Assembly: GCA_963846585.1 (NCBI GenBank)
Contig: CAWJWO010000018.1
Location: forward strand, 434,001 to 498,000
Length of the DNA stretch: 64,000 bases
Direction of reading: 5' to 3'
From: JAAUTT01 sp963846585
GTDB lineage: Bacteria > Bacteroidota > Bacteroidia > Bacteroidales > JAAUTT01
The notes under the pieces are model-generated. The model did not search any database. It was given only the letters and a program-made list of their open reading frames with translations, and had not been told where the DNA came from. The translations under genes and the position numbers were made by a program. Positions 43,185 through 51,521 of this stretch are shown in pieces; position 1 is the first letter of the stretch; each line of letters begins with the position of its first letter.

Positions 43185-44528
43185 ATGAAAATAACTGCAG
43201 CATTAACAATTATTATAATGTTCCTATTGGGATTTAGAAGCCTGGCAAGCGCTCAAAAAATAACTGTGAAGGGGACAAAATTTTACAGGGATGGAAAAGA
43301 GATATGGTTTAACGGTGCAAATACCCCATGGGACAACTGGAACGATTTTGGCGGAAAATACAACCATCAGTGGTGGGACTCTGCATTTAAATATATGCAA
43401 AAAGCCCATATTAATATGATAAGGGTATGGATAAGCTGTAATGGCAATGTTGCACCTACCATAAACAGCGATGGTACGGTAACAGGAGTGATCCCTGCAT
43501 TTTGGACAGATGTTGATGATCTTGAAGGTATTGCAAATAAATATCAAATATATGTACTGTCGACTTTGATGTCTTTTGATAATTTTCAAAATAATAACAG
43601 GGACTCTTCCAACTGGCGGAATATGCTTAACGATTCATCAAAAATAAGGACTTATATTAATAATTATATTATACCGTACGTCGAAAGATATGATACCAGT
43701 AAATATTTTTACGCTATTGATTTATGCAATGAACCGGAATGGATAAATCAAAACTCCGCTGACGGAAAATTGCCTTTAAAGGAAATACAAAGATTTGCAG
43801 CTATGTGTTCAGCTGCCATCCATAACAACAGTTCAAAACTGGTTACAATTGGCAGTGCATGCGTAAAATGGAACAGTGACAATCCCGGTGGACAATTCAT
43901 TGGCAATTGGTGGTCGGATGCCAACCTTAAAGCTGCTTATAATAATAACAGTTCAGTTTACCTTGATTTTTGGGAAACTCACTATTATAACTGGGTGTAT
44001 CCATACTATGGGGCACCTTTCACCAAAACAATAAATGCCTATGGAATGACTAGTGACAGGCCAACTCTTGTCGGTGAGGGGCCAGGTAAAAATGATGAAA
44101 ACCACACTATTATACAAATGTACCAGGATACCTGGGCAAACGGATTTGCAGGTTATTGCTCGTGGACTTCCAATGGCATCGATAAAAATGGTACCCTGTC
44201 AGAATTCGAACCAGGTACTGATACCTTTTTTACAAAGCATATGTTATTAATTTATCCTTCTTCGGTACCCGCCACAGGTGTGACAGTTTGTCCCTCAAAA
44301 GCGGCTATTGCTAAAAGCGGGACCCTGCACCTTACCGATACTGTATGGCCTTCAGGATCAAGCCAGGCGGTTGAATGGTCCTCTGGCGATACCACAATTG
44401 CTAAAGTTGATATTTGGGGAACGGTAACTGCAGTAGCGCCCGGAAGTGTTAAAATAACCGCAACATCAGCTGATGGAGGGTTTAAAGCAACCTCAGTTAT
44501 AACTGTCTCTTCCGGATCCGAAAACTAA
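43185..44528 (+). CDS. Secreted GH5-like endoglycanase/mannanase with BIG2 domain
   Basis: 447 residues. The signal peptide ends near LASAQ (residue 24). The TIM-barrel domain (about 25-355) has GANTPWDNWNDFGG, MIRVWISCNG, the acid/base Glu183 in DLCNEPEW, HYYNW, and the nucleophile Glu298 in LVGEGPG, matching clan GH-A endo-beta-mannanase/cellulase families. The C-terminal ~85 residues are a bacterial Ig-like BIG2 domain (VEWSSGDTTIAKVDIWGTVT, then PGSVKITATSADGG). No T9SS sorting domain is evident, so it may use another route or remain periplasmic. Exact subfamily unknown. Confidence 0.85.
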   Translation: MKITAALTIIIMFLLGFRSLASAQKITVKGTKFYRDGKEIWFNGANTPWDNWNDFGGKYNHQWWDSAFKYMQKAHINMIRVWISCNGNVAPTINSDGTVTGVIPAFWTDVDDLEGIANKYQIYVLSTLMSFDNFQNNNRDSSNWRNMLNDSSKIRTYINNYIIPYVERYDTSKYFYAIDLCNEPEWINQNSADGKLPLKEIQRFAAMCSAAIHNNSSKLVTIGSACVKWNSDNPGGQFIGNWWSDANLKAAYNNNSSVYLDFWETHYYNWVYPYYGAPFTKTINAYGMTSDRPTLVGEGPGKNDENHTIIQMYQDTWANGFAGYCSWTSNGIDKNGTLSEFEPGTDTFFTKHMLLIYPSSVPATGVTVCPSKAAIAKSGTLHLTDTVWPSGSSQAVEWSSGDTTIAKVDIWGTVTAVAPGSVKITATSADGGFKATSVITVSSGSEN

Positions 44529-44567
44529 TGGTGGGCGACTATATTAGAAGATAGCCAATTATAAAAT

Positions 44568-44725
44568 TAAACACTGAGACACAGAGCCACAGAGAAATAA
44601 ATTGAAATATATTTTTTTCTTTCCTCTTTCTTCTTTTATCTTTTATCTTTTATCTGTCGTCTGTCTTCTTTTTCACGTCCCTTTCACGTCCCATGTCTTG
44701 GCTCCTGGTTCCTGGTTCTTGATTC
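44568..44725. repeat. Phrase-repeat spacer between GH5 gene and wzc
   Basis: ACACTGAGACACAGAGCCAC (from 44570), TCTTTTATCTTTTATCTTTT with ATCTGTCGTCTGTCTTC (44633-44672), TTTCACGTCCCTTTCACGTC with CCATGTC (44672-44698), then GGCTCCTGGTTCCTGGTTCT (44700-44719). An 86-codon open frame here reads only these phrases and is not a gene. Confidence 0.85.
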
Positions 44726-44730
44726 TATTT

Positions 44731-47106
44731 TCATATTCCCTGAAATATTCTCTTTATCATCCGCTGTCTCCAGGTCGGCTTTTTATGATCAGAATAATAA
44801 TCATTGTAAATATCACTATATCCATAGTTATAGCTGTATTTTTTCCCGTATGCATAATATGAATTCACTTTAACATCGTTGATGAGAATACCTATATTAG
44901 GTACATTTCTCTTGTTACTAAGCTCATCAACCAGGTACAGGACATCCCTCGGTGAATAATTATGCCTTATTACAAAAATATTGGCATCCGAATACCTGCT
45001 AAGTAAAATAGCATCGGTTACAATGGCAATTGGCGGTGTATCAATTAAGATAAAATCAAATTCATTTTTTGCCCTCGTTATAAACTTTTCCATCAGTTCA
45101 GTATCAAGCAGTTCTGAAGGATTCGGCGGTATAGGCCCGGATACGGAGACGTATAAATGATCAATATTGGTAGGTTTAATAATATCTTCATAAGACGTTT
45201 TCCCTATCAGGTATGTACTTAATCCCACCTTGTTATCAATATTAAATATCTTATGTATTTTGGGTTTTCTAAGGTCAAGGCTTAAAAGCAAGGTCTTTTT
45301 TTGAGCCTGGGCCAAAATAGCTGCCAGATTTATTACACAGAACGTCTTCCCTTCACCGCTCATGGTAGAGGACATACAAATCACCTTTTTTTCTTTATCC
45401 CGTAATATATATTGCAAGTTTGTTCTTAAAGCCCTGAATGATTCAGCAATAGTAGACTTTGAGTTATCAGCTACCGGAATGTCAGAAGATTTATCGTTAT
45501 GCCCGACCGATCCGAAAATAGGTACCTTGGTAAGTTTTTCAATAACTTTAACATCATTAATTTTATTATTAAAAAATTCTAAAAGAAATAGTATCGATAA
45601 AGGAAACAATAAACCCAATACTATTGCTACCATCTTATTTTTTGATTCCAGAGGGGCTATTTGTACAGTACTATAGGCTGATGCTTCATCCAAAACTTTA
45701 TTATCTGCCACATTTGAAGCTTTTGAAATGGCGGCTTCGGCTCTTTTTTGCAATAGAAAGTTATAAATCTGGTCGTTTAATTTAAAATCCCTTTGAATAT
45801 TTAATAATCTGCGCTCAGTTACGGGTAATTTTTGCAATTCTTCTTCAATTGATGCTTCCTGGTTAGAAATTTCATTCAGGCTTATTTTTGCGGAATTAAT
45901 TATTTCATTAATGTTTTCCTGTAACGCTTTCATAGTATTTTGAATCTTTGCATTCAGGAGGGTAAGACTTGGATTATCATCCTGAGCATTCATAATCAAT
46001 ATACTCCTTTCTGAATAAAGCCTGCTTAACTCAGTAATCAGGGAATTTAAAAGCGCATCGCTAATACCCATTATGGCAGGTGCAATAACATCTTTAAAGT
46101 CTTTCCTTTTCTGTATATAGTCCTGTACATATTTGTAATATCTCAGCTGAATTTCAGCTGTCGCCCTGTCTTCCTGAACCTTTTCAAGTTTTGATTTAAT
46201 TGCCGAACCCTCGGTTGTAAGATCAACTACTTTATTGTTTAACCTGAATATCTGAAGCTTATCCTCTGCTCTTCTTAATGAATCAACAACAGTCGATAAT
46301 TGATTGTCGATAAAATTAATAGTATTAATAGCTGTCTGGTTTTTTTCCTCCAAACCCATTCTTATATATACTTCCATTAATTTATTAATATAATCGGCCT
46401 CCATTTGAGGAACCAAACCGGTAGTGCTTAGAGTTAAAACTGTCCCTCTTTTATCGTTGGTCGCTATATTTAATTTATTCCGGTAATTGTTTGTAAGACT
46501 CCCTATATCATTAAATATAAAGAAATATTTATTTGTGTTGGAAGGCTCTTTTATATAAACCTTAAAATTGAAATTACCATCACTATACCTCTCCTTAAAC
46601 TTTAATATTTTACTTATTTTATGCTTACCATCAATCTCCAGTTTATATTCATCTTTTGATAAAATAGTTATTTCTACCGGATATTCTTTCAAATTATATG
46701 AACCGGAATCCACCACTATATAAAAAGGAGCTGATTTATATTGCATTGGTTTTCTTATAGTACCAACACTGAAATAACTAATGTCAAAATCCTTTAATTC
46801 CCGTAACGCCTTGCTTGCCATTTTATACGATTTAAGAATGGCAATTTCATTATCGATGTTTTTTCTTGCACTTAGCCTGTCAATAGAACTAATTAACACC
46901 TCAGCGGCAGATTTTTTTTCATCGTTAATAAGCAAGGTGGCACTTACACTGTATACAGGATCGGCATAATAATTAATAAAATAGGCAACTATATAAGCTA
47001 TTGTCAGTGAAATAACAAACCAATACCATTTATTTAATATCTTATAAATAAATTTTCTAATATCAATGGCTTCTTCCGGTGAAGAATAATTCACTTGGTT
47101 TTCCAT
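44731..47106 (-). CDS. wzc: Wzc-like polysaccharide co-polymerase / BY-type tyrosine autokinase
   Basis: 791 residues. An N-terminal Wzz domain has membrane helices near 25-48 and 486-508 flanking a long periplasmic coiled-coil region. The C-terminal BY-kinase domain has a Walker A-like CMSSTMSGEGKTFCVINLA (about 577-595), Walker A' LLLSLDLRKPKIH and Walker B FDFILIDTPP. The tail is Tyr-rich (SYYAYGKKYSYNYGYSD and DYYSDH), the site of autophosphorylation. It controls chain length and export of surface polysaccharide together with Wza. It follows wza by 16 bases on the same strand. Confidence 0.94.
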   Translation of the reverse strand: MENQVNYSSPEEAIDIRKFIYKILNKWYWFVISLTIAYIVAYFINYYADPVYSVSATLLINDEKKSAAEVLISSIDRLSARKNIDNEIAILKSYKMASKALRELKDFDISYFSVGTIRKPMQYKSAPFYIVVDSGSYNLKEYPVEITILSKDEYKLEIDGKHKISKILKFKERYSDGNFNFKVYIKEPSNTNKYFFIFNDIGSLTNNYRNKLNIATNDKRGTVLTLSTTGLVPQMEADYINKLMEVYIRMGLEEKNQTAINTINFIDNQLSTVVDSLRRAEDKLQIFRLNNKVVDLTTEGSAIKSKLEKVQEDRATAEIQLRYYKYVQDYIQKRKDFKDVIAPAIMGISDALLNSLITELSRLYSERSILIMNAQDDNPSLTLLNAKIQNTMKALQENINEIINSAKISLNEISNQEASIEEELQKLPVTERRLLNIQRDFKLNDQIYNFLLQKRAEAAISKASNVADNKVLDEASAYSTVQIAPLESKNKMVAIVLGLLFPLSILFLLEFFNNKINDVKVIEKLTKVPIFGSVGHNDKSSDIPVADNSKSTIAESFRALRTNLQYILRDKEKKVICMSSTMSGEGKTFCVINLAAILAQAQKKTLLLSLDLRKPKIHKIFNIDNKVGLSTYLIGKTSYEDIIKPTNIDHLYVSVSGPIPPNPSELLDTELMEKFITRAKNEFDFILIDTPPIAIVTDAILLSRYSDANIFVIRHNYSPRDVLYLVDELSNKRNVPNIGILINDVKVNSYYAYGKKYSYNYGYSDIYNDYYSDHKKPTWRQRMIKRIFQGI

Positions 47107-47122
47107 CTATTGGTTTATCTGG

Positions 47123-47911
47123 TTATTTTTTTGTTAAAGAATAAACTAAAATATATGTGGTAATGAGCGTAGTTAATAATGTTAAAAATGAAGTGTAATC
47201 TGTTAACTTAATTCTAAAAGCAGTATATTTCAATGGTTCCACGTAAATAACATCATTTGGCTGTACGAAAAATTTCTCTGACTTAAGCAGTCCCCGCTTC
47301 GTCAGGTCAATCCGGAAAGTTTTCAATCCTCCTCCTTCAGTAGACCTGACTATTAAAATATTCTTCCTGTTCCCGTAATAAGTTATTTCACCTCCCAAAG
47401 CAATAGCCTCAAGTATGGTTGCCCTGTCATTAAAAATAGTAATCTGTCCGGGATGTCCAATTTCACCTAACATTGTAATTTTAAAACTAACCAGCTTAAG
47501 TTCAACCCTCGCATCTTTTATATACTGAACTGCTATCTTCTGTATATCTTCAGTTGCCTTATCAACAGTGTTCCCTCCAACAAGTACATCTCCTATTACA
47601 GGCAAATGAATAAATCCGTTTTTATCAATGGAATAACCTGTAAAATACATGTTGCCACCTGATATTCCCATGGATGATTGTGAATTGCCGGAAGTTCCGT
47701 TTGAATTAAAAAGTTCCGAAACATTTTTATCAATACTTAATACGTTTACGTATAAAATATCAGCCGGTTGTAACTTATAAAGAGTCAGATTGGGTTTATA
47801 CACCGTATCCTTCTCCCCACGCTTTGCCTGCAGGTATGTAATTTTTTTATATTCCCCGCATGAGGTTAATAATAAATATGTAACAGACACAATCCAGATT
47901 AATTTCTTCAT
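47123..47911 (-). CDS. wza: Wza-like polysaccharide export outer-membrane lipoprotein
   Basis: 262 residues. The lipoprotein signal MKKLIWIVSVTYLLLTSC has Cys18. A Poly_export domain (TLYKLQPADILYVNVLSID, GYSIDKNGFIHLPVIGDVLV) is followed by a SLBB domain (KITMLGEIGHPGQITIFNDR, ATILEAIALGGEI, FVQPNDVIYVEPL) and a C-terminal membrane helix (SFLTLLTTLITTYILVYSL). It forms the export channel paired with Wzc. The remaining capsule or EPS assembly genes (Wzx, Wzy, glycosyltransferases) are not in the window. Confidence 0.92.
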   Translation of the reverse strand: MKKLIWIVSVTYLLLTSCGEYKKITYLQAKRGEKDTVYKPNLTLYKLQPADILYVNVLSIDKNVSELFNSNGTSGNSQSSMGISGGNMYFTGYSIDKNGFIHLPVIGDVLVGGNTVDKATEDIQKIAVQYIKDARVELKLVSFKITMLGEIGHPGQITIFNDRATILEAIALGGEITYYGNRKNILIVRSTEGGGLKTFRIDLTKRGLLKSEKFFVQPNDVIYVEPLKYTAFRIKLTDYTSFLTLLTTLITTYILVYSLTKK

Positions 47912-48055
47912 AAAATATAACTATCAATATAGCATTTATCTATACAATTTATAAATTTATCTTACCTCAAATTCAATAAATTCAAAATTAAAATAAATTC
48001 AAATTAAATTACTGTTTCAGCTAATATATTTAAATTAGAGCAAAAATAGAATTTT

Positions 48056-48646
48056 ATGTTTTCAGGTATTGTAGAAGAAGCTGCCACAGTAGTATCAATT
48101 GAAAAAGACCGTGATAATTTGAATATTACCCTGTCCTGTTCTTTTGTTAACGAACTAAAAACCGATCAAAGCTTATCTCATAACGGGGTTTGTCTTACAG
48201 TTGTTAAAAAAGATACAAATACATACACTGTAACAGCTATTGCAGAAACACTTTTAAAATCAAATTTGGGCATAGTCATTACGGGCGATAAAGTTAACGT
48301 TGAACGAAGCATGAAATTAAATGACAGGCTGGACGGTCATCTTGTACTGGGACATGTAGATCAAACTGCCGTTTGTAAAAAAGTAATTGAAGTGGAAGGC
48401 AGCTGGTATTATACATTTTCGTACGATCCTTCCACAAACAATATAACTGTGGAAAAAGGTTCTATAACGGTTAACGGGGTTAGTTTAACGGTTGTTAATT
48501 CACAAAATGGCTCCTTTCAGGCAGCAATTATCCCATACACCTATTATCACACTAATTTTCAGCAAATAAAGCCAGGAAATATAGTTAACCTCGAATTCGA
48601 TATCATTGGTAAGTATGTGGCCCGGTTATTGTCATCTGTTAAGTAG
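48056..48646 (+). CDS. ribE: Riboflavin synthase alpha chain RibE
   Basis: 196 residues with two lumazine-binding repeats. The first starts MFSGIVEEAATVVSIEKD and has SHNGVCLTVV; the second has DGHLVLGHVDQTAVC, ITVNGVSLTVVN and PYTYYHTNFQQ, with the C-terminus NLEFDIIGKYVARLL. It dismutates two 6,7-dimethyl-8-ribityllumazine molecules to riboflavin. It is divergent from wza, and no FMN riboswitch is evident in the 144-bp gap. Confidence 0.95.
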   Translation: MFSGIVEEAATVVSIEKDRDNLNITLSCSFVNELKTDQSLSHNGVCLTVVKKDTNTYTVTAIAETLLKSNLGIVITGDKVNVERSMKLNDRLDGHLVLGHVDQTAVCKKVIEVEGSWYYTFSYDPSTNNITVEKGSITVNGVSLTVVNSQNGSFQAAIIPYTYYHTNFQQIKPGNIVNLEFDIIGKYVARLLSSVK

Positions 48647-48662
48647 TTTGTTACCTGATAGA

Positions 48663-48762
48663 TCCAAGAGCCAAGAACCAGGAGCCAAGATAGAAAACAG
48701 AAGACAGAGGAAAGAAAAAATATATATTTCAATTGATTTCTCTGTGCCTCTGTGTTTAGTTT
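48663..48762. repeat. Phrase-repeat spacer ribE-kinase
   Basis: CCAAGAGCCAAGAACCAGGA with GCCAAGA (48664-48690), AAAACAGAAGACAGAGGAAA (48693-48712), and TTTCTCTGTGCCTCTGTGTT (48738-48757). These are complementary to the phrases at 44570-44719. Confidence 0.85.
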
Positions 48763-48785
48763 CTTATGTGAAGATATAAAAAATA

Positions 48786-49826
48786 ATGAAATCATTGACT
48801 CCAAAACAAGTAGCCATTTACATTGCTATAGTTGCTGTAATAGTATTTCTTTTACTGCTTTTAATATCATTGTCACTTCCTACGAGAATAATGCTTATAA
48901 CCAGCCTGTTATCAGCAAGTATTTTGTTCTGTTGTGTTTATTTTTTTTCCCGGCATATCCTTATTGAATTTATTATTGAAAAAATTAATCCAATATACAG
49001 GACTCTTCATAATATTAATATTCAAAACAAAGAAAAAAAGGAGTACCTTGAGGGTAAAGATATTATAACAGAAATAAGGAATGATGTTTCGGCATGGACA
49101 AATAATAAATCACAGGAAATTGCACAGCTGAAAGAACTCGAAAAATACCGGAAAGAGTTTTTAGGAAATGTATCACATGAACTCAAAACACCCATTTTTA
49201 ATATTCAGGGATATATTTTAACACTTCTTGATGGCGGCCTCGAGGACCCTGCCATTAACCGTTTGTACCTCGAACGTACTGAAAAAAGCATAAACCGTAT
49301 GATTAATATTGTTGAAGATCTTGAATCAATTTCAAGGCTCGAATCAGGGGAACTTAAGCTGCAATTTGAAGATATAAATATTATAAGTTTAGTGGAAGAT
49401 GTATTCGAAATGCAGGAAATGCTTGCTAAAAATCTGAAAATTAAACTTTCTTTCGGAGCAAATTACGATAAACCAATTAAAGTAAAAGCCGATAAAAAAA
49501 AGATTACAGAAGTTCTTAATAATCTTATCGTAAATTCAATTAAATATGGAAAGAAAAATGGAAAAACTACCATTACTTTCATTGATATCGGTGAACAGGT
49601 ACTAATTGAAGTTACTGATAACGGGATTGGAATAGCAGAAAAAGATTTATCCAGAATATTTGAACGTTTTTACAGAACTGATAAAAGCAGGTCGCGCGAC
49701 CTTGGAGGCACGGGCCTGGGATTATCAATTGCCAAGCATATTATGGAAGCTCATAATCAAACTATTCAGGTGAGGTCAAAAATTGGGGAGGGCTCTACGT
49801 TTACATTAACCCTAAATAAATCTTAA
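48786..49826 (+). CDS. Membrane sensor histidine kinase (PhoR/PorY-like)
   Basis: 346 residues. There are two membrane helices (about 9-31 and 35-58) with almost no periplasmic loop, then a linker and a HisKA domain with phospho-acceptor His131 in FLGNVSHELKTPIFNIQGY. The HATPase domain follows with N-box EVLNNLIVNSIKYG, G1 EVTDNGIGIAEKDL, F-box IFERFYRTDKSRS and G2 LGGTGLGLSIAKHIM. No response regulator is adjacent. The short sensor region suggests membrane or intracellular sensing. It could phosphorylate PorX (6437) as PorY does in Porphyromonas, but that is inference; a PhoR-like role is equally possible. Confidence 0.9.
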   Translation: MKSLTPKQVAIYIAIVAVIVFLLLLLISLSLPTRIMLITSLLSASILFCCVYFFSRHILIEFIIEKINPIYRTLHNINIQNKEKKEYLEGKDIITEIRNDVSAWTNNKSQEIAQLKELEKYRKEFLGNVSHELKTPIFNIQGYILTLLDGGLEDPAINRLYLERTEKSINRMINIVEDLESISRLESGELKLQFEDINIISLVEDVFEMQEMLAKNLKIKLSFGANYDKPIKVKADKKKITEVLNNLIVNSIKYGKKNGKTTITFIDIGEQVLIEVTDNGIGIAEKDLSRIFERFYRTDKSRSRDLGGTGLGLSIAKHIMEAHNQTIQVRSKIGEGSTFTLTLNKS

Positions 49827-49868
49827 GTAGTAAGGTTTAAAAGTTTATAAACATTACAATTTTTACAT

Positions 49869-50648
49869 CTATTCCGATACCTGAACAGGTATTCCCAATT
49901 GTTCTATAAGCCCGGCAATTTGTTTTAATTTGGCAACAGGTATTTTTTCAAGGGTATCGAATGGCGTATTCCTTGCAATAGTATATATCATAACCATTCG
50001 GGGATTTATTTCTCTTAAACATATTTTCAATGCATCTGTTTCAACTTCCGTTGTATTATCAACATGCCGGCCATCAATAAACCCCTTCAGGAACATTGTT
50101 TGAATTATAAGCTGACCTGAAAAACTTTTGAGCTGCCGGACAATTTTTCCAATATCATATGTCCCTTCCGGCCTGTTAATTAATCGAATTGTTCCATTTA
50201 TTCCGGAATCGAGTTTCATAATATTATTATCTGCCTTTTTTAAAGCTTCAACTACATTTTTTTTATGTAACGTTGTGGAATTTGACAGAACCGATATAGC
50301 TGCATCTTTATAATACTTGTCTCTTAAAACTATAGTATCATTTATAATATGGTGGAATTCAGGATGCATTGTTGGCTCACCATTGCCTGCAAAAGTTATT
50401 ACGTCCAGTTTTTCTTTTTTTTCTGAAATGGCAGCAAGCGCCGACTGAAGTTTGCCTGAAACTTCACTCCTTGATGGCAACGTTATTTGTATACCTGAAC
50501 CTTTCTCATTTAAACCACACTCACAATATGCACAATCAAAATTGCAATATTTGCGATTCGTTGGCAATAAATTAATCCCTAATGATATCCCAAGTCTTCT
50601 GCTTGTTACCGGGCCATATATTACCCTGTCAAATAAAAATGTATTCAT
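49869..50648 (-). CDS. Radical SAM protein
   Basis: 259 residues. The CX3CX2C cluster motif is CNFDCAYC (Cys35, 39, 42), preceded by VIYGPVTSRRLGISLGINLL and followed by FAGNGEPTMHPEFHHII, the GGE-equivalent motif. It resembles YfkB/MoaA-like short radical SAM proteins annotated as wybutosine-like or of unknown function (GPVxSRRLG subgroup). Reaction unknown. The C-terminus is short, with no second cluster. It heads the minus-strand run that begins at 50648. Confidence 0.88.
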   Translation of the reverse strand: MNTFLFDRVIYGPVTSRRLGISLGINLLPTNRKYCNFDCAYCECGLNEKGSGIQITLPSRSEVSGKLQSALAAISEKKEKLDVITFAGNGEPTMHPEFHHIINDTIVLRDKYYKDAAISVLSNSTTLHKKNVVEALKKADNNIMKLDSGINGTIRLINRPEGTYDIGKIVRQLKSFSGQLIIQTMFLKGFIDGRHVDNTTEVETDALKICLREINPRMVMIYTIARNTPFDTLEKIPVAKLKQIAGLIEQLGIPVQVSE

Positions 50649-50684
50649 TCAGTAATTCTTAAATGGCTTATTAATCTATTTATT

Positions 50685-51521
50685 TTAACGGTTAACTTTC
50701 CTGGCTCCTGGTTCCTGGTTCCTGGCTCTGTTCAGATAATGGTACTTAGATTGAGGGTTTACCTCGCTTACAATTTTCTTTACATAAAACATTGAAATAT
50801 TTATATGTCTTAAAAATTTGCTTTTTTGGTCATCCTGATCCAAAATAAATCCTTTAATAATATTATTTTTCTTGTTTTTTATCCTTTTCGAAACCTGGTA
50901 TAATTTTACTTTTGCCGATCTGTTATAATTGATTTTCTCAAAGTAATCAGCCGGATTAATTTTATCCTTGTTATTTTTGATGGTATTGTATGCAGTAAAC
51001 CCTATATTTTTAGACTGGTCGTCATTAAATATTTGTATCTGAATTGTTATTTCATATAACCCGGTATCTTTTACAGCTATTTCAAAAGGAATTTTTTCAG
51101 CAAATCCTTTCCCCTCAAGTTTAATATTAATCTTCCCTTTATACAAATTTCCTGCCGAATCCAGAATTAATGACCTTATGATATAAATATCCTGGCTCAT
51201 CCGGTTTAACTCTGTTAATACTTCATCATATATTTCCTCATAACTTTTTGGTTTTATTTTAGAATAATACGATAAAGAACTATCGAACTGAACCTTAGTA
51301 ATCCCGTTTTTATCAAAAATCTGCTTATAGAAATCATTATTATACTTACCGGCATTATTTTGGTTTGAATGCATCATATAATATGCATCTGCAAGTTGAA
51401 TGTCTATAAGTAAATCTTTAAGCTTTGCTGCCGGAATTATTTGGATTTTAGTTTTATGATTGCACGACCACCCAAAACAAATTATAATGACAAAAACTAT
51501 TATCCTTTTTACATTTCTCAT
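50685..51521 (-). CDS. DUF4296 lipoprotein with repeat-encoded C-terminus
   Basis: 278 residues. The lipoprotein signal MRNVKRIIVFVIIICFGWSC has Cys20. The DUF4296 domain covers about residues 30-120 (IPAAKLKDLLIDIQLADAYY, FYKQIFDKNGITKVQFDSSL). A further ~150 residues contain beta-rich segments of unknown relation. The C-terminus YLNRARNQEPGARKVNR is translated from the AGGAACCAGGAACC phrase (50698-50730), so the ancestral stop was replaced by repeat DNA. The start overlaps the end of the upstream porP by four bases, giving an operon with the giant surface protein. Confidence 0.82.
   Translation of the reverse strand: MRNVKRIIVFVIIICFGWSCNHKTKIQIIPAAKLKDLLIDIQLADAYYMMHSNQNNAGKYNNDFYKQIFDKNGITKVQFDSSLSYYSKIKPKSYEEIYDEVLTELNRMSQDIYIIRSLILDSAGNLYKGKINIKLEGKGFAEKIPFEIAVKDTGLYEITIQIQIFNDDQSKNIGFTAYNTIKNNKDKINPADYFEKINYNRSAKVKLYQVSKRIKNKKNNIIKGFILDQDDQKSKFLRHINISMFYVKKIVSEVNPQSKYHYLNRARNQEPGARKVNR
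50698..50730. repeat. GGTTCCTGG phrase inside the DUF4296 gene
   Basis: TTTCCTGGCTCCTGGTTCCT with GGTTCCTGGCTCTG lies in the last coding bases of the gene ending at 50685. It is the same phrase found intergenically at 6403, 8097, 15503, 23188, 25203 and 44700. Confidence 0.9.

Noticed and set aside
44602..44862. 86-codon open frame between the GH5 gene and wzc
   Set aside because: The first two thirds translate phrase repeats, and the rest is antisense to the wzc C-terminus.
47912..48055. FMN riboswitch upstream of ribE
   Set aside because: The gap is AT-rich with AAATTCAAA-type low complexity; I could not find the conserved RFN helices.
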